From Actinomycetes bacterium (GTDB lineage Bacteria; Actinomycetota; Actinomycetes; Propionibacteriales; Propionibacteriaceae), in NCBI GenBank assembly GCA_009785885.1, contig WQUE01000098.1, forward strand, positions 1 through 5,925: DNA of 5,925 bases. The letters are read 5' to 3'. This document shows positions 5,021 through 5,925 of this stretch, piece after piece. The notes beneath the pieces are model-generated. The model made no database searches. It was not told the DNA's origin and saw only the letters and a list, made by a program, of their open reading frames with translations. A program made the position numbers and the translations under genes. Position 1 is the first letter of the stretch. Each line of letters starts with the position of its first letter.

Positions 5021-5925
5021 GTGAGCGAGACCAGACAGCCGCACCTGTTGTTGATCGACGGGCATTCCATGGCGTTCCGCGCCTTCTACGGCCTTCCGGC
5101 GGCGAACTTCCAGACGGCCACCGGACAGCACACGAACGCCGTGTACGGCTTCTGCTCGATGCTGGCGGTCGTGCTCGGCAGCGTCCGGCCGACGCACGTC
5201 GGCGTCGCGTTCGACCTGTCCCGCAAGAGCTTCCGGACGGACCACTACGCCGACTACAAGGGCACGCGGACCGACGCCCCGCCGGAGTTCCACGGTCAGG
5301 TGCCGCTGATCATGGAGGTCCTGGAGGCGTGCCGGATCGTGCACCTGGAGAAGCCCGACTTCGAGGCCGACGACATCCTGGCGACGCTCGCGACGCAGGC
5401 GGCGGCGCGCGGCATGGCGGTGTCGATCTGCACGGGGGACCGCGACCTGCTGCAGCTCGTCGACGATCAGGTGCGGGTGCTGTACCCGCGCAAGGGCGCC
5501 ACCGAACTGGTCGAGATGACCCCGCAGGCCGTGCTCGACACGTATGGCGTCGCCCCGGCGCAGTACCCCGAACTCGCGGCGCTGGTCGGCGAGCTGAGCG
5601 ACAACCTGCCGGGTGTGCCGGGCGTCGGGCCGAAGACGGCCGCGAAGTGGCTGGCGCAGTACGGCAACCTGGAGACGCTGGTGGCCGCCGCGGACACGGT
5701 GCCGGGCAAGGCGGGCGAGTCGCTGCGGGCCCACCTGGACGACGTGCGGCGCAACCGGCGGCTGAACCACCTGATCCGTGACGTCGAGCTGCCCGTCGGC
5801 CCCGACGCGCTGGCCGTGGCCCAGCCCGACAAGGCGCAGGCCGATCCGCTGTTCGACCAGCTGGAGATCCGGGGGTTGCGGCGGCGGCTGTACGAGGCGC
5901 TGGGCGGGGTGGGGGAGACGTCCGC
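5021..5925 (+). CDS. polA: DNA polymerase I, N-terminal 5'-3' exonuclease domain, cut by the window edge
   Basis: Pol I removes RNA primers and fills gaps in replication and repair; the visible 301 residues cover the flap/5' nuclease domain. Metal-site landmarks are D13 (LLIDGHS), D65 (AFDLSRKSFR), E115/D117/D118 (FEADD), D140 and D142 (TGDRD), and D194 (SDN). The helix-hairpin-helix LPGVPGVGPKTAAKWL (196-211) binds DNA. The position usually held by Asp in the GDxSDN motif is Glu here (GELSDN, E191). The frame starts at GTG 5021: an ATG overlapping it by two bases runs straight into TGA, and the homologous N-terminus (LLIDGHSMAFRAFYGLPA) begins a few residues in. The similarity to mycobacterial PolA is extensive. 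The proofreading-like and polymerase domains lie beyond the window. No frameshift or internal stop is visible. Confidence 0.94.
   Translation, partial: MSETRQPHLLLIDGHSMAFRAFYGLPAANFQTATGQHTNAVYGFCSMLAVVLGSVRPTHVGVAFDLSRKSFRTDHYADYKGTRTDAPPEFHGQVPLIMEVLEACRIVHLEKPDFEADDILATLATQAAARGMAVSICTGDRDLLQLVDDQVRVLYPRKGATELVEMTPQAVLDTYGVAPAQYPELAALVGELSDNLPGVPGVGPKTAAKWLAQYGNLETLVAAADTVPGKAGESLRAHLDDVRRNRRLNHLIRDVELPVGPDALAVAQPDKAQADPLFDQLEIRGLRRRLYEALGGVGETS

Overview
The window looks like chromosomal DNA from a high-GC Gram-positive bacterium (Actinomycetota). This rests on strongly GC-biased codon use, a tandem-fused oligopeptide ATPase gene, an ANTAR response regulator of the PdtaR type beside polA, and a probable leaderless start on polA. 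PolA and PdtaR resemble the mycobacterial proteins as I remember them, but the genus cannot be read from the sequence. Everything recognisable is ordinary cellular machinery. I see no transposon, phage, CRISPR array, tRNA or rRNA.

Layout. The left two thirds (1 to about 3836) is a minus-strand operon, in transcription order oppB, oppC and oppD. It encodes two permease subunits and a fused double ATPase of a peptide/nickel-family ABC importer. oppD runs off the left edge, and the substrate-binding protein (oppA) is not in the window. The genes are tightly packed: one base lies between oppB and oppC, and oppC and oppD overlap by ATGA. Upstream of oppB is a 32-codon open frame with a perfect AGGAGG ribosome binding site. 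Its stop codon overlaps the preferred oppB start, again as ATGA.

A spacer of roughly 370 bases (3932-4302) separates this operon from the plus-strand genes. It holds a strong GC-rich hairpin, a small hairpin around the AGGAGG site, several short palindromes and candidate promoters for both directions. On the plus strand, pdtaR (4303-4908) encodes a complete receiver-ANTAR antitermination regulator. After a 112-base gap, polA (5021 onward) encodes the 5'-3' exonuclease domain of DNA polymerase I and is cut by the right edge.

How they work together. OppB, OppC and OppD would form the membrane and ATPase core of a peptide importer. PdtaR is an RNA-binding regulator normally phosphorylated by a kinase (PdtaS) encoded elsewhere. 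PolA is for DNA repair and Okazaki fragment processing. No functional link between the operons is proven. However, the hairpin over the AGGAGG in the opp leader has a six-base loop with A at position 1 and G at position 4, the loop rule known for ANTAR targets. This makes a local PdtaR-opp link a testable speculation. Other points to check are an Asp-to-Glu change at a conserved metal ligand of the PolA exonuclease site and a four-cysteine set in OppD that may hold an iron-sulfur cluster.
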